64,000 nucleotides of DNA, taken from positions 186,001 through 250,000 of the forward strand of contig NW_025813737.1 in assembly GCF_021917145.1 (NCBI RefSeq). The letters run 5' to 3'. The position numbers and the translations under genes were made by a program. The notes below the pieces were generated by a model, which saw nothing but the letters and a program-made list of their open reading frames with translations, made no database searches and was not told the origin of the DNA. This DNA comes from Hypomesus transpacificus (lineage: Eukaryota > Chordata > Actinopteri > Osmeriformes > Osmeridae). Below, piece by piece: positions 18,070 to 29,862 of the stretch (the stretch's first letter is position 1; each line of letters opens with the position of its first letter).

Positions 18070-21000
18070 ATTCCAACATCCATTCCACCATCCAGAACCC
18101 AAGAACCAAGAACTAAAATCGTGCAGACGTGCATGACAATGGAGAACCTCGCAGCAAAAATGGCTGTTTAAAAAGAGGCCAGTTTTTTGGGGGGGGAGGG
18201 GATGGTGGAAAGGTGACGGATTTCTGGACTAGCTAAGAGGCACAGCTTTCGATGGACAAGGTAAGAATGAAATTGTATATATATATAGTCGAATTTTGTG
18301 CTCCAAATTGATTTTTAAAAAAACTCCATAGTGTAGTTATTAAAGCACTCTGGTCCCTATCAGCTAAGACCTGTTGGAAACCCAGTGCAGCGAGTGGGGT
18401 GTCATATTTACTGAGACCCGTGATCTGTGACGCATTGGGAGCAGATAGATCGGTGAAGTAAATAGACTGTATGTTTTGCTAAGAAATGGAACAGAATCAG
18501 TTACGGCCTGACCGACCAGAACTGAGATATTTGAAATATATCTGAGTTTGGTGGTAGTTAAATACCTAACCAAATGGAAAGATTATTGCTGATTTCTGTG
18601 GGAATGCCATTGCAGTAAAACAGAGTTGGATGAAATACTCCGCTGTGAAGTCGTGAACTAAACTCACAATGGATCCTGACCTGTAAATGTATATTGGTTG
18701 AAATTGACATAATAACTGATTGTTATTGCTGATGAATTGGGAATTGTAATCTACACATGGTAAAGGCGTTTGACATGCCATTAGAGAGTGGAGTTCTACA
18801 TAAGTGCGTTTATTGTTGCTGAAATGTGTTTGTTTTGATAGATCTGGGTCTGGTGGTAGACACGTGCCTTACAAACATGTGTTATTAAATCCTAGCCAAA
18901 CGAACAGGTTGAAAAGGCCTGGGCGACCAGGACTCAGATGTATGTGTGAACATAAGATAGGACTTTTCAGTGTACAATGCAGAATTTGGACTCTCGATTT
19001 TTAAGTTAAAGATAAATTAGACGTGCAGTTCTATCATCTACATTTGCTTAATTCAGATCCAGTTGTGAGATGGTGCAGGCTAATCACAGAAGCCACGTTT
19101 ACTAACATATGGCGCCGGGGGTACCGGGAACAGCGTAGTAACCTATTTTGCTAAATTCTGTAGAAAGCCATTGAGGTAAATGGGCCGTCCACAGTCGCTG
19201 TGAGAAGACTACAGGATTAAATGACTCCGTGCGCACGTAAAAGATAGTACTACATTAGTCGACGAGGACTAATTATATTAGTCGATGAGGACTAATTGTA
19301 TAATTGTATAAACCGCGGACCTATTGTGTATATATAACCATGGTTAATTGTTTTAAAAGTTGTACAGAGGAATTGTGAAATGCTTAGAAATATGGAAACC
19401 AAAATTCAAGTTCAATGGTGAAATTGAAGTTCCAATTGTTTAAGTTAAAGAGTAGTGAAGAGAATGTGGTAATTTTTGTTTCAAATGTGTCTAAAAGAAG
19501 GCTGACATGATTCTAGTGAATTTGCCAATCCGCTGTCTGTTGAACAAAGTCTTTTACAAATTGTTGGGATCTGAGAGGAAAAGATCCAAGCTGTGACTTT
19601 GTTAGCTAATGGCTAATGGTGAAAACATAGAGAAAGTGCATTTTGCCAGAGATTTTGCTCTGTCCTGAGACCAAGGAGAGTCCAGGAAGTTGAATTTGCA
19701 ACTATGGCAACAACATTTGTAGCTAACAAACTTGCATACAGACTCAACAGCGATGGCGGCGGGTACAGGCTAGTAAAGGTATTGCAGCTTGACATTTGAG
19801 ATCCAGATGAGTAACCACATGACGCATGCGCAGACTAATAAGAAATTGAGAGATTGAAAATACGCAAATTTAGAGAAATAGATGAATTTGGAGCGAATTT
19901 ACACATTAATTTGGTTACTTTTGAAATATATTAAGTGAAGAGTAGCCTATTTTGATACATTTGCTAACAAGGTTTTTGGTTGTTCGAGTACATTTTACAT
20001 GAGTTTCAGAAATTCCGAGGAAAGGTGGGGGCTAAGAGTCCCGTTACGTTGAAGTTTTGCAAAGGTGATCCCAGAGGGTAATTCTGCATAATTATGTGAG
20101 TATTAATGCTGAGAGATGTGTCCGTTTGGAAGAATTCGAAGTTTGGTGGTTAACAAATGCATGATAAACATTTGTTGTAATTCCTAGCCAAACAGGGAGG
20201 TTTTTTGAAGCCTTTCCGACCAGAACTTGTATTTAAAAGCGTCATATCTTTGATGTGTTATGGTATTCAATAAGAATGCAGAAATTGAACCCCTGGTTTA
20301 TAAATTGGTTCCAATACAATCGCAAGAGTTATAGAGCAAAATTAAGTGAATAGAAGGTAAACGCCAACCATCTGTGTTGTTCAAAGAGGGAAAAAAAAAG
20401 GTTTTTGCTTGTTCCAGAGTGCGCTGTTTGTTTGATTCGAGTTTGAAGCGGGCGCTGATGGATACAATGTGCTAGATTTGAGTCATTCAAGTAAAAACTA
20501 AAAGTAATTAAGTAAGAAGAGTGTTACATTAAACCATATAGGCTACAAACTACAAAATATTCCAATTAAATATCTTAATTTGGAGTTTTTGGTCCGCATA
20601 AATTAGATTTGAAGAATTGTCCGTGCATAATGCATGTTGTGGGCGTAATGGCTGGTAAATATAGGAATATTCAAAGGAGTATTCTCTGTATGCTTTGATA
20701 AGACTTTTGAGAAGTTAAAGAATAAGGTTTTTGTTTTACGGGCTTATGGTACTCATGTTAAATTGTGAATTTAAAGGTTTAAAAAGAAAAAGGGCGAATT
20801 TATATTTTCTTTTGTCTTAAGGACATTAAGACATGGTTGACGTGATTACGGAGCATAATACTGGCATGAGTGACTAAGGTCTGGGAGCAGTTTTAACTGT
20901 CCGAACATTGATTTGATGAAACAACATTATGATAACGATAGTTTAAAGCAAATTAAAATGTGGCTCAGAGAATTAGTAGAAGGCTAATTTTGAAATCAAA

Positions 21001-24000
21001 GGCGAAATTAAGTCAATAATTGCAACCTTGTGTGTTATAGGGAACTTATGGGAAGTTTGCGTTTAGACAGGAAGGTTGTTTTTATTTGGCGAAGGAATGT
21101 TTTGTTTAAGGATTTGATTTAATTTGAAATTGTAACTTTAGTAGCTACATCTGATTATAATAACCACTTGCACATCAAATATCCATTGACATGGAATCAA
21201 TTGGTGGCACTTTTCCAGTTGGGTTATTTTGAAGCTGTGTTTTCACAAATGTTTTATTTTGGTTTGAAGAAATGTATGTAAAACATTATGAGGAAATGAT
21301 TTGAAAGTTACATAAAAGATTGGTTTAAGAGGTTCATGGAAGGTTATAAAATGAAACAGGAGAACGTTTTGTGGTTGTGAAGAGATGATTGGTTTAAACA
21401 CTTTGATGTTCTGAAAAGGGAACTATGCATATACTTTAGGTATATGGGAAAACATTTAAAATCAAAATAGTAAAATGTAGGATTTTTAAGAGTTTTGATA
21501 AAGGTATTGGATGCAATTTAGTTATGAAATGAGAAAGAGAAAATAACTAAAATGTATTTTTATTTTGAGTTTTATTGTAATTTGGCTTTAAGTTTGATTG
21601 CATGTTTTATCAGGAGCCTGACACAATGTTTTGGATAAACAGTTAGGCTGTGATAAGGTTGTATTAATAAATGGTATTAGTGCATAAGGAGGGTTATAAT
21701 AACCTTTGTTCTGAAATAATTTGGGAAGACTCATAAGTCTGATAAATTGTGGTTATGATGGTTTGTGCTAATTAGCTTGTTTTGGACTGCAGCCAAAGCA
21801 AGTTATGAAGTTCTACCTATCTGACCTTTATGGAAAATATATTTGAAAAAAGTTTTGTTAAACGCTACATTGGGAACATTATGTGGTCTATATTTTCATT
21901 TGAGAAACATACAGATTGAATTCTGGTTTGGGATAATGACAATGGTTTTATCATATCTTTAACAAAAAGAGGTGTGATTTGGTTAAACAGAGAATTTAAA
22001 ATGATATCGGTCTTAAACTTACCGGGTTTGAAAGAAAGAAAAGGTTTTTGGAGTGAAAGAAATTAGACTAACAGTTGATTTTGTTTAAAAGGGAACAAAG
22101 AAACAGATTTCTAGACATCAGTAATAGGAGTTGAATATCAAATGATGAGGTATTGTCTTGTTATACATGTTTGTTCAACAATGGATAAATAAGAGTTTTG
22201 AATAACTTGTGTTGGTTCTACTAGAAGTAATCCAAATTCCTGATGAAGTGGATCAAAAAGTTAACCGATTTTATACAAAATGCTAACTAGAAAAGAGATC
22301 TTCTGCTAAATTCTGTTCCAGGTGAAGCAGTAAACCAAAGAGTGGATGAGTCAAACCAGGAGGTTGGGTATTGATTAAAGTTATCAAAAAGAAATAACTG
22401 GTCCAGCCCAGGTGGGAGGGACCGTATCAGGTACTACTCACCACACCCACTGCAGTCAAAATAGCAGAGAGGACGTCTTGGATGCATTTGTCACATTGTA
22501 AGGAAGGGACATTGATACAGGGACAGATTAGTTACTCACCACAGTCTTGAGGCACAAGTCTGACTACAAAGGGGAGTCATTCTCTTAAAGAACGGCGCGT
22601 CTCAAACTCAGTGAAGAAATCAACGGCCAACAGAGACATAGGGTGTAGGCTAAAAAGATAGGAGACAGTAAGCAGGGAAAGGTAGAAAGGATGGGTGACC
22701 TATTTCCTCATCCGTAGTATTGTGACCTTCGTGGTACCATATGTAGCTTACTGTTGCTAATATTCATAATAGTCTTCCCTATACTATGGTTTGAAAAGGT
22801 GATTGCTCCTGTATGATGCCACTAGTGGAAACAATAAGACAGATAAAGACAACACCGCTGAGACGAGCAAAACGAACTAGTATTAAGAACTGGATTTAAT
22901 GACTGAAAATTAGTGGTTGGAATGGATAATGTTTACTTTGCTGTTCCCTATGGTTAAAAGATGCAATCTTTTAACCTCAGTGACTATCTACAAGGAAAGA
23001 TGGCGATTGTGAAAAATGTGTTTGGTCTACTAAAAGTTCATACTGATAACATAGATTTTATTTTTCTGGGAATGCTAAAGCAGATGTGGCAGCAAAAGAG
23101 GCAGCCATACAGGTGTCTTAACATTAGGAAAGGTATAATGTGGATGAGACTGTCTTGAGAGAAATGCAAGGAGTGTCACAAATGATGGGTTGTGTAAATT
23201 CACAGGAGGAACTTATGTTACTGAAGAATCTATTTCGTTATGCTATAATATTGAGCCATGAGATTGATCATGTCTCAACAGGAGGGAATGATAACGAAAG
23301 AGTGTTCACAGTATATGGATTTGCAAACTATTCAAGGAAACTTTAAGACAAAACTTTTTTAGCATACTTTGAGAGAGAACAAGATATGCATGAACTTTAT
23401 TGAGCTAAAGAAATGTAAAGATTCAGGAATGGACCAACGACGAGTCAGTTGCCTTCAACTGACCTCTGTGAGAATGTAATTTTAATTACTGTGTAGTCTA
23501 CTTTGTTCTGAAATTCGCAGACAGGAGAGAGATGCTGTCTCAATCCAGTGAGAGGTCCCTGACCTAAGGAGACTGGATTGTGGTGACGGATTTGACACGT
23601 TAAGTCCTGGAAAATGACCCAAGGTGAACAGGGTCATTCCTGGCTAGTTTCAGAGAGGAAATGGCATGGTACACGTGAGTCAAGCGTGCACTTTGTTTGA
23701 TGATGGCAAAATAAGGAAAACAGTGCGTTGAGGTTGCCGTTTTGATCAACTAGACTACATTTTCTATGAGAAGATTACACAATCACCATGCACACAATCA
23801 TGGCATCAGTTTCAGGAAATTGGACTTTGAGAAACAAGGGGAATTGTCTTGAGAATGATGTTCCGTTTTGGATGTTGAAATATGTAGGAACTACATGGTG
23901 CTATGACTACAGATATGATTTAACTGTTTAATTGATAACAATGCAAATGTTAAACAGATTCAGAAGTGTTGTTTTAATCTTGAGATACGTAAGAAACTTT

Positions 24001-25024
24001 TCTGTGGAATAAAATTTAGGTACAAACACTCCTATCATGATACGTTCTACCAGTTATGTAAAGATGTCCAGTTGATATGTTATGTTCCAGGGCAGAAGTT
24101 TGAATGTTTTGAGAACAGTTATTGACTGTCGGAAGAGGAGATAACAATACTGTGACCATGATACTACAATACTTCATTTATATGACTTGATTAAGTATTA
24201 TTTGGGAGTTGCATTAAAGCTTGATGTTTTGCTTTTGAGAAACTTGGTTGCATCACAGAAAGTTGATATTAATTTGAAAACAGAAATTGAGAACATGTAA
24301 GGAGATTTCAGGAGATGTGCAAAAGTGATCTTTTATCATGAAGAGGTTGTAAAAGAGTTAGCAGGAGGCTGGAGAGAAATGTCTGTTGATTTAGAGTCCT
24401 GACTGCGCTGTAGGAGATCACCTTCGGGGGAGGGTGAGCTTCTTTTGCCATCTATAAAATGGAGATAAGTTGTGGGAGAGTGCATTTGGAGACAGAATCT
24501 GGGGTGACTTAAGGGTTAAACAGGTTTTTGTTTGGTTAACTGAGGTTTATGACTCCCTGACTTGGACAGAAATGCTTATCACCTAACCTGGAGAGGAAGA
24601 GCACAATCAGGGCCTGTCTTAGAAAAACCTGACTGACAGTCTACTGAATGTTTGATGGTTTTAGAGATGACCAGGTAGACAACAAGTAGGCATGTTCTTA
24701 TATCCTGATAATTTCTGTATTGAATTCTTTGTTGCAATCTTTGTTTCTATTTGATTTTGGGTGAAGGAGATCTGAGATGAGGTCCAACTCATCAGACGTC
24801 AAATGACCATTCTGCTAAGTGATGACGGGTTTTACCCAATACCATGGGCTACCGTCATGTCCAAGCATTCACACTGCTAGACTATAATGCTGTGTAGTCT
24901 TATTGAATATTACACATTTTTGATTTTATGAATTATTTTTATTTTATGTATTTTTGATTTTATTGACTGTGTGTAGGCGTGGCTTTGGAATGACACATTT
25001 TATTCAGGATAAACAGGAGGGATA
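18070..25024 (+). other. decayed interior of LTR element copy 1
   Basis: About 7 kb of AT-rich sequence. Apart from the integrase-like patch near 22400 I could not place gag, pol or env domains with confidence. Treated as fossil; no gene is called. Confidence 0.7.
19254..19296 (+). repeat. twin hairpins in the leader of the LTR element
   Basis: Two near-identical 20-base inverted repeats, ATTAGTC-loop-GACTAAT, at 19254-19273 and 19277-19296 with 6-base loops GACGAG and GATGAG. They are conserved in copy 2 at 31066-31108. Paired stem-loops in a retroviral leader often serve RNA dimerisation or packaging; that role is inference here. Confidence 0.6.
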
Positions 25025-25564
25025 TGTTGGAGAAATTGAAGATGTAACACATTTATCCTGTATAAGAATGATTCTGTGTTCAGCATTCCTTGTGTGTAGA
25101 GAGAAGCCTACCCCCAAATCTGGACTTTGGGTAACATGAGGCATACGTAAACAAGGTGACCTGGGCTGACCACTCTCTCTTACTGGAGAGGCCATAAAAG
25201 ATGTCTGGCCTTATCTGTGTTGGGTGAATCATGTGGTCAAGCTTACAGGGGTCAAAAGGCACACACACGCACACACTCAAGCACGCACACACTCAAACAC
25301 GCACGCACACACGCGCGCGCCAGGTCTATGCAAGGAGCCAATGAAGAAGAGCAATGGAACATTTGCATGCCTTTGTCTTAACCAATGACTGTAAAGGGCG
25401 GTTCTGCTTAAATAGCTAGCTAGCGCAACATGCTAGCGGACAAACTTGTAGCACAATGGGGTGTGATGTTTTGTCTCCTTGTGGGCCGGCCACAAGCAAT
25501 AAAGCTTTCTTAAACTTGTTCACCGACTGACTGTGCAATGCTTGATAGATTAATACTTCTGACA
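25025..25564 (+). repeat. 3' LTR of copy 1
   Basis: 540 bp, followed by CTTGG and the tRNA-Leu 5' fragment. Confidence 0.9.
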
Positions 25565-25588
25565 CTTGGACCGCTAGGCCACGCTACC
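25565..25588 (-). pseudogene. 5' end of the split tRNA-Leu
   Basis: Partner of 17448-17510. Confidence 0.85.
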
Positions 25589-25716
25589 CCGTTGTCAACT
25601 GTTGGCCAGCCGAGCTCGAACCGAAGCTGATCGATCGTCCAGGAGCTCACGTGACTATATCTAATGCCCGCAAGCAGTGGAATGACACCAGATAAAACAC
25701 ATTTTTCTCAATGTTC

Positions 25717-25788
25717 TGCATTGGCCGGGAAACGAACCCAGGTCAACTGCTTGGAAGGCAGCTATGCTTGCCACTATACCACCAATGC
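25717..25788 (-). tRNA. tRNA-Gly (TCC), A58 variant
   Basis: Same T-arm changes as the copy at 933, from which (or with which) it was duplicated. Confidence 0.8.
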
Positions 25789-26108
25789 CCACGACATCCT
25801 CCATGATCGCACAGCTTTTCGAGCCACGGTTCGATTTTTCACACCACCTACTGACGTCCAACTAGTAAGAGATTGCCATAAACCTGGTTTATACTTCTGT
25901 CGAGTTTGGAACACTTGACCTAATCCGGATGTGCTCGACCGTCACAAGAGACGAAATGCCTCTCACACTTTGTATTGTCTGGTGATGGAGCCACTATACC
26001 TACGATGCCCCAAGAAAGCATCAACGACAACATGTCGAGCCATAATTCAACTTTAAAACCCACTTACTGACTTGAAAGCAACGAGACGGCGTTAGCACCC
26101 TACAAAAG

Positions 26109-26190
26109 TGGCAGCGGTGGGATTCGAACCCACGCCTCCGGAGAGACTGGAGCCTTAATCCAGCACCTTGGACCGCTCGGCCACGCTACC
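26109..26190 (-). tRNA. tRNA-Leu (AAG)
   Basis: Same D-stem wobble variant as 1325. Confidence 0.9.
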
Positions 26191-26317
26191 CCATTGTCAA
26201 CTGTTGGCCAGCCGAGCTCCAACCGAAGCTGATCGATCGTCCAGGAGCTCACGTGACTAGTCTAATGCCCGCAAGCAGTGGAATGACACCAGATAAAACA
26301 CATCTTTCTCAAGGTTA

Positions 26318-26389
26318 TGCATTGGCCGGGAATCGAACTCGGGTCAACTGCTTGGAAGGCAGCTATGCTTGCCACTATACCACCAATGC
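26318..26389 (-). tRNA. tRNA-Gly (TCC), one T-stem mismatch
   Basis: GAACTCGGG on the plus strand gives one A-C mismatch in the T stem; this is the milder sister of the 1534 copy. Confidence 0.8.
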
Positions 26390-26715
26390 CCACAACATCC
26401 TCCATGATCGCACAGTATTTCGAGCCACGGTTCGATTTTTCACACCACCTACTGACGTCCAACTAGTAACAGATTGCCCTAAACCTGGTTTATACTTCTG
26501 TCGAGTTTGGAACACTTGGCCTACTCCGGATGTGTTCGACCTTCACAAGAGACGAAATGCCTCTTCACGGTTTGTATTGTCTGGTGATGGAGCCACTATA
26601 CCTACGATGCCCCAAGAAAGCATCAACGACAACACAACACAACGAGCCACAGTTCACCTTTCAAACCCACTTACTGACGTGAAAGCAATGAGACGCCGTT
26701 AGCACCCTACAAAAG

Positions 26716-26778
26716 TGGCAGCGGTGGGATTCGAACCCACGCCTCCGGAGAGACTGGAGCCTTAATCCAGCGCCTTGG
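26716..26778 (-). pseudogene. 3' part of a split tRNA-Leu (AAG)
   Basis: Partner fragment at 28109-28132, separated by the short LTR-element form. Confidence 0.87.
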
Positions 26779-28108
26779 TGTTGGAGAAATTGAAGATGTA
26801 ACACATTTATCCTGTATAAGAATGATTCTGTGTTCAGCATTCCTTGTGTGTAGAGAGAAGCCTACCCCCAAATCTTTTATCATGAAGAGGTTGTAAAAGA
26901 GTTAGCAGGAGGCTGGAGAGAAATGTCTGTTGATTTAGAGTCCTGACTGCGCTGTAGGAGATCACCTTCGGGGGAGGGTGAGCTTCTTTTGCCATCTATA
27001 AAATGGAGATAAGTTGTGGGAGAGTGCATTTGGAGACAGAATCTGGGGTGACTTAAGGGTTAAACAGGTTTTTGTTTGGTTAACTGAGGTTTATGACTCC
27101 CTGACTTGGACAGAAATGCTTATCACCTAACCTGGAGAGGAAGAGCACAATCAGGGCCTGTCTTAGAAAAACCTGACTGACAGTCTACTGAATGTTTGAT
27201 GGTTTTAGAGATGACCAGGTAGACAACAAGTAGGCATGTTCTTATATCCTGATAATTTCTGTATTGAATTCTTTGTTGCAATCTTTGTTTCTATTTGATT
27301 TTGGGTGAAGGAGATCTGAGATGAGGTCCAACTCATCAGACGTCAAATGACCATTCTGCTAAGTGATGACGGGTTTTACCCAATACCATGGGCTACCGTC
27401 ATGTCCAAGCATTCACACTGCTAGACTATAATGCTGTGTAGTCTTATTGAATATTACACATTTTTGATTTTATGAATTATTTTTATTTTATGTATTTTTG
27501 ATTTTATTGACTGTGTGTAGGCGTGGCTTTGGAATGACACATTTTATTCAGGATAAACAGGAGGGATATGTTGGAGAAATTGAAGATGTAACACATTTAT
27601 CCTGTATAAGAATGATTCTGTGTTCAGCATTCCTTGTGTGTAGAGAGAAGCCTACCCCCAAATCTGGACTTTGGGTAACATGAGGCATACGTAAACAAGG
27701 TGACCTGGGCTGACCACTCTCTCTTACTGGAGAGGCCATAAAAGATGTCTGGCCTTATCTGTGTTGGGTGAATCATGTGGTCAAGCTTACAGGGGTCAAA
27801 AGGCACACACACGCACACACTCAAGCACGCACACACTCAAACACGCACGCACACACGCGCGCGCCAGGTCTATGCAAGGAGCCAATGAAGAAGAGCAATG
27901 GAACATTTGCATGCCTTTGTCTTAACCAATGACTGTAAAGGGCGGTTCTGCTTAAATAGCTAGCTAGCGCAACATGCTAGCGGACAAACTTGTAGCACAA
28001 TGGGGTGTGATGTTTTGTCTCCTTGTGGGCCGGCCACAAGCAATAAAGCTTTCTTAAACTTGTTCACCGACTGACTGTGCAATGCTTGATAGATTAATAC
28101 TTCTGACA
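26779..28108 (+). mobile_element. short form of the LTR retroelement (fossil), first
   Basis: 1,330 bp with the outer ends of the full element, including a complete 3' LTR at 27569-28108, but most of the middle absent. CTTGG flanks both sides at the same tRNA-Leu point as the full copies. Broken and non-coding. Confidence 0.87.
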
Positions 28109-28132
28109 CTTGGACCGCTAGGCCACGCTACC
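28109..28132 (-). pseudogene. 5' end of the split tRNA-Leu
   Basis: Partner of 26716-26778. Confidence 0.85.
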
Positions 28133-28260
28133 CCGTTGTCAACTGTTGGCCAGCCGAGCTCGAACCGAAGCTGATCGATCGTCCAGGAGCTCACGTGACT
28201 ATATCTAATGCCCGCAAGCAGTGGAATGACACCAGATAAAACACATTTTTCTCAATGTTC

Positions 28261-28332
28261 TGCATTGGCCGGGAAACGAACCCAGGTCAACTGCTTGGAA
28301 GGCAGCTATGCTTGCCACTATACCACCAATGC
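28261..28332 (-). tRNA. tRNA-Gly (TCC), A58 variant
   Basis: Duplicate of 25717 (2,544 bp away). Confidence 0.8.
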
Positions 28333-28652
28333 CCACGACATCCTCCATGATCGCACAGCTTTTCGAGCCACGGTTCGATTTTTCACACCACCTACTGACG
28401 TCCAACTAGTAAGAGATTGCCATAAACCTGGTTTATACTTCTGTCGAGTTTGGAACACTTGACCTAATCCGGATGTGCTCGACCGTCACAAGAGACGAAA
28501 TGCCTCTCACACTTTGTATTGTCTGGTGATGGAGCCACTATACCTACGATGCCCCAAGAAAGCATCAACGACAACATGTCGAGCCATAATTCAACTTTAA
28601 AACCCACTTACTGACTTGAAAGCAACGAGACGGCGTTAGCACCCTACAAAAG

Positions 28653-28734
28653 TGGCAGCGGTGGGATTCGAACCCACGCCTCCGGAGAGACTGGAGCCTT
28701 AATCCAGCACCTTGGACCGCTCGGCCACGCTACC
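28653..28734 (-). tRNA. tRNA-Leu (AAG)
   Basis: Duplicate of 26109. Confidence 0.9.
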
Positions 28735-28861
28735 CCATTGTCAACTGTTGGCCAGCCGAGCTCCAACCGAAGCTGATCGATCGTCCAGGAGCTCACGTGA
28801 CTAGTCTAATGCCCGCAAGCAGTGGAATGACACCAGATAAAACACATCTTTCTCAAGGTTA

Positions 28862-28933
28862 TGCATTGGCCGGGAATCGAACTCGGGTCAACTGCTTGGA
28901 AGGCAGCTATGCTTGCCACTATACCACCAATGC
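28862..28933 (-). tRNA. tRNA-Gly (TCC), one T-stem mismatch
   Basis: Duplicate of 26318. Confidence 0.8.
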
Positions 28934-29259
28934 CCACAACATCCTCCATGATCGCACAGTATTTCGAGCCACGGTTCGATTTTTCACACCACCTACTGAC
29001 GTCCAACTAGTAACAGATTGCCCTAAACCTGGTTTATACTTCTGTCGAGTTTGGAACACTTGGCCTACTCCGGATGTGTTCGACCTTCACAAGAGACGAA
29101 ATGCCTCTTCACGGTTTGTATTGTCTGGTGATGGAGCCACTATACCTACGATGCCCCAAGAAAGCATCAACGACAACACAACACAACGAGCCACAGTTCA
29201 CCTTTCAAACCCACTTACTGACGTGAAAGCAATGAGACGCCGTTAGCACCCTACAAAAG

Positions 29260-29322
29260 TGGCAGCGGTGGGATTCGAACCCACGCCTCCGGAGAGACTG
29301 GAGCCTTAATCCAGCGCCTTGG
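29260..29322 (-). pseudogene. 3' part of a split tRNA-Leu (AAG)
   Basis: Partner fragment at 37377-37400. Confidence 0.87.
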
Positions 29323-29862
29323 TGTTGGAGAAATTGAAGATGTAACACATTTATCCTGTATAAGAATGATTCTGTGTTCAGCATTCCTTGTGTGTAGAGA
29401 GAAGCCTACCCCCAAATCTGGACTTTGGGTAACATGAGGCATACGTAAACAAGGTGACCTGGGCTGACCACTCTCTCTTACTGAAGAGGCCATAAAAGAT
29501 GTCTGGCCTTATCTGTGTTGGGTGAATCATGTGGTCAAGCTTACAGGGGTCAAAAGGCACACACACGCACACACTCAAGCACGCACACACTCAAACACGC
29601 ACGCACACACGCGCGCGCCAGGTCTATGCAAGGAGCCAATGAAGAAGAGCAATGGAACATTTGCATGCCTTTGTCTTAACCAATGACTGTAAAGGGCGGT
29701 TCTGCTTAAATAGCTAGCTAGCGCAACATGCTAGCGGACAAACTTGTAGCACAATGGGGTGTGATGTTTTGTCTCCTTGTGGGCCGGCCACAAGCAATAA
29801 AGCTTTCTTAAACTTGTTCACCGACTGACTGTGCAATGCTTGATAGATTAATACTTCTGACA
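29323..29862 (+). repeat. 5' LTR of copy 2
   Basis: 540 bp; carries the same private base as the 5' LTR of copy 1. Confidence 0.9.

Larger units (their letters stand above)
17511..25564 (+). mobile_element. full-length LTR retroelement, copy 1 (fossil)
   Basis: An 8,054 bp element with 540 bp LTRs at 17511-18050 and 25025-25564, flanked by 5 bp CTTGG duplications. A primer site at 18054-18069 matches the 3' end of tRNA-Tyr. A purine-rich tract (AGGAGGGA) precedes the 3' LTR. Near 22400 a short stretch resembles the GPY/F end of a retroviral integrase ([16 protein letters not shown]), pointing to a class I / epsilon-like endogenous retrovirus. The interior is heavily broken, with no frame above about 75 codons and many breaks. 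The LTRs differ at about one base, so either the insertion is young or the LTRs were homogenised by gene conversion. Confidence 0.87.

Noticed and set aside
22961-23346. Two overlapping short frames (65 and 68 codons) inside the LTR element
   Set aside because: Too short and without recognisable domain; they belong to a decayed fossil interior.
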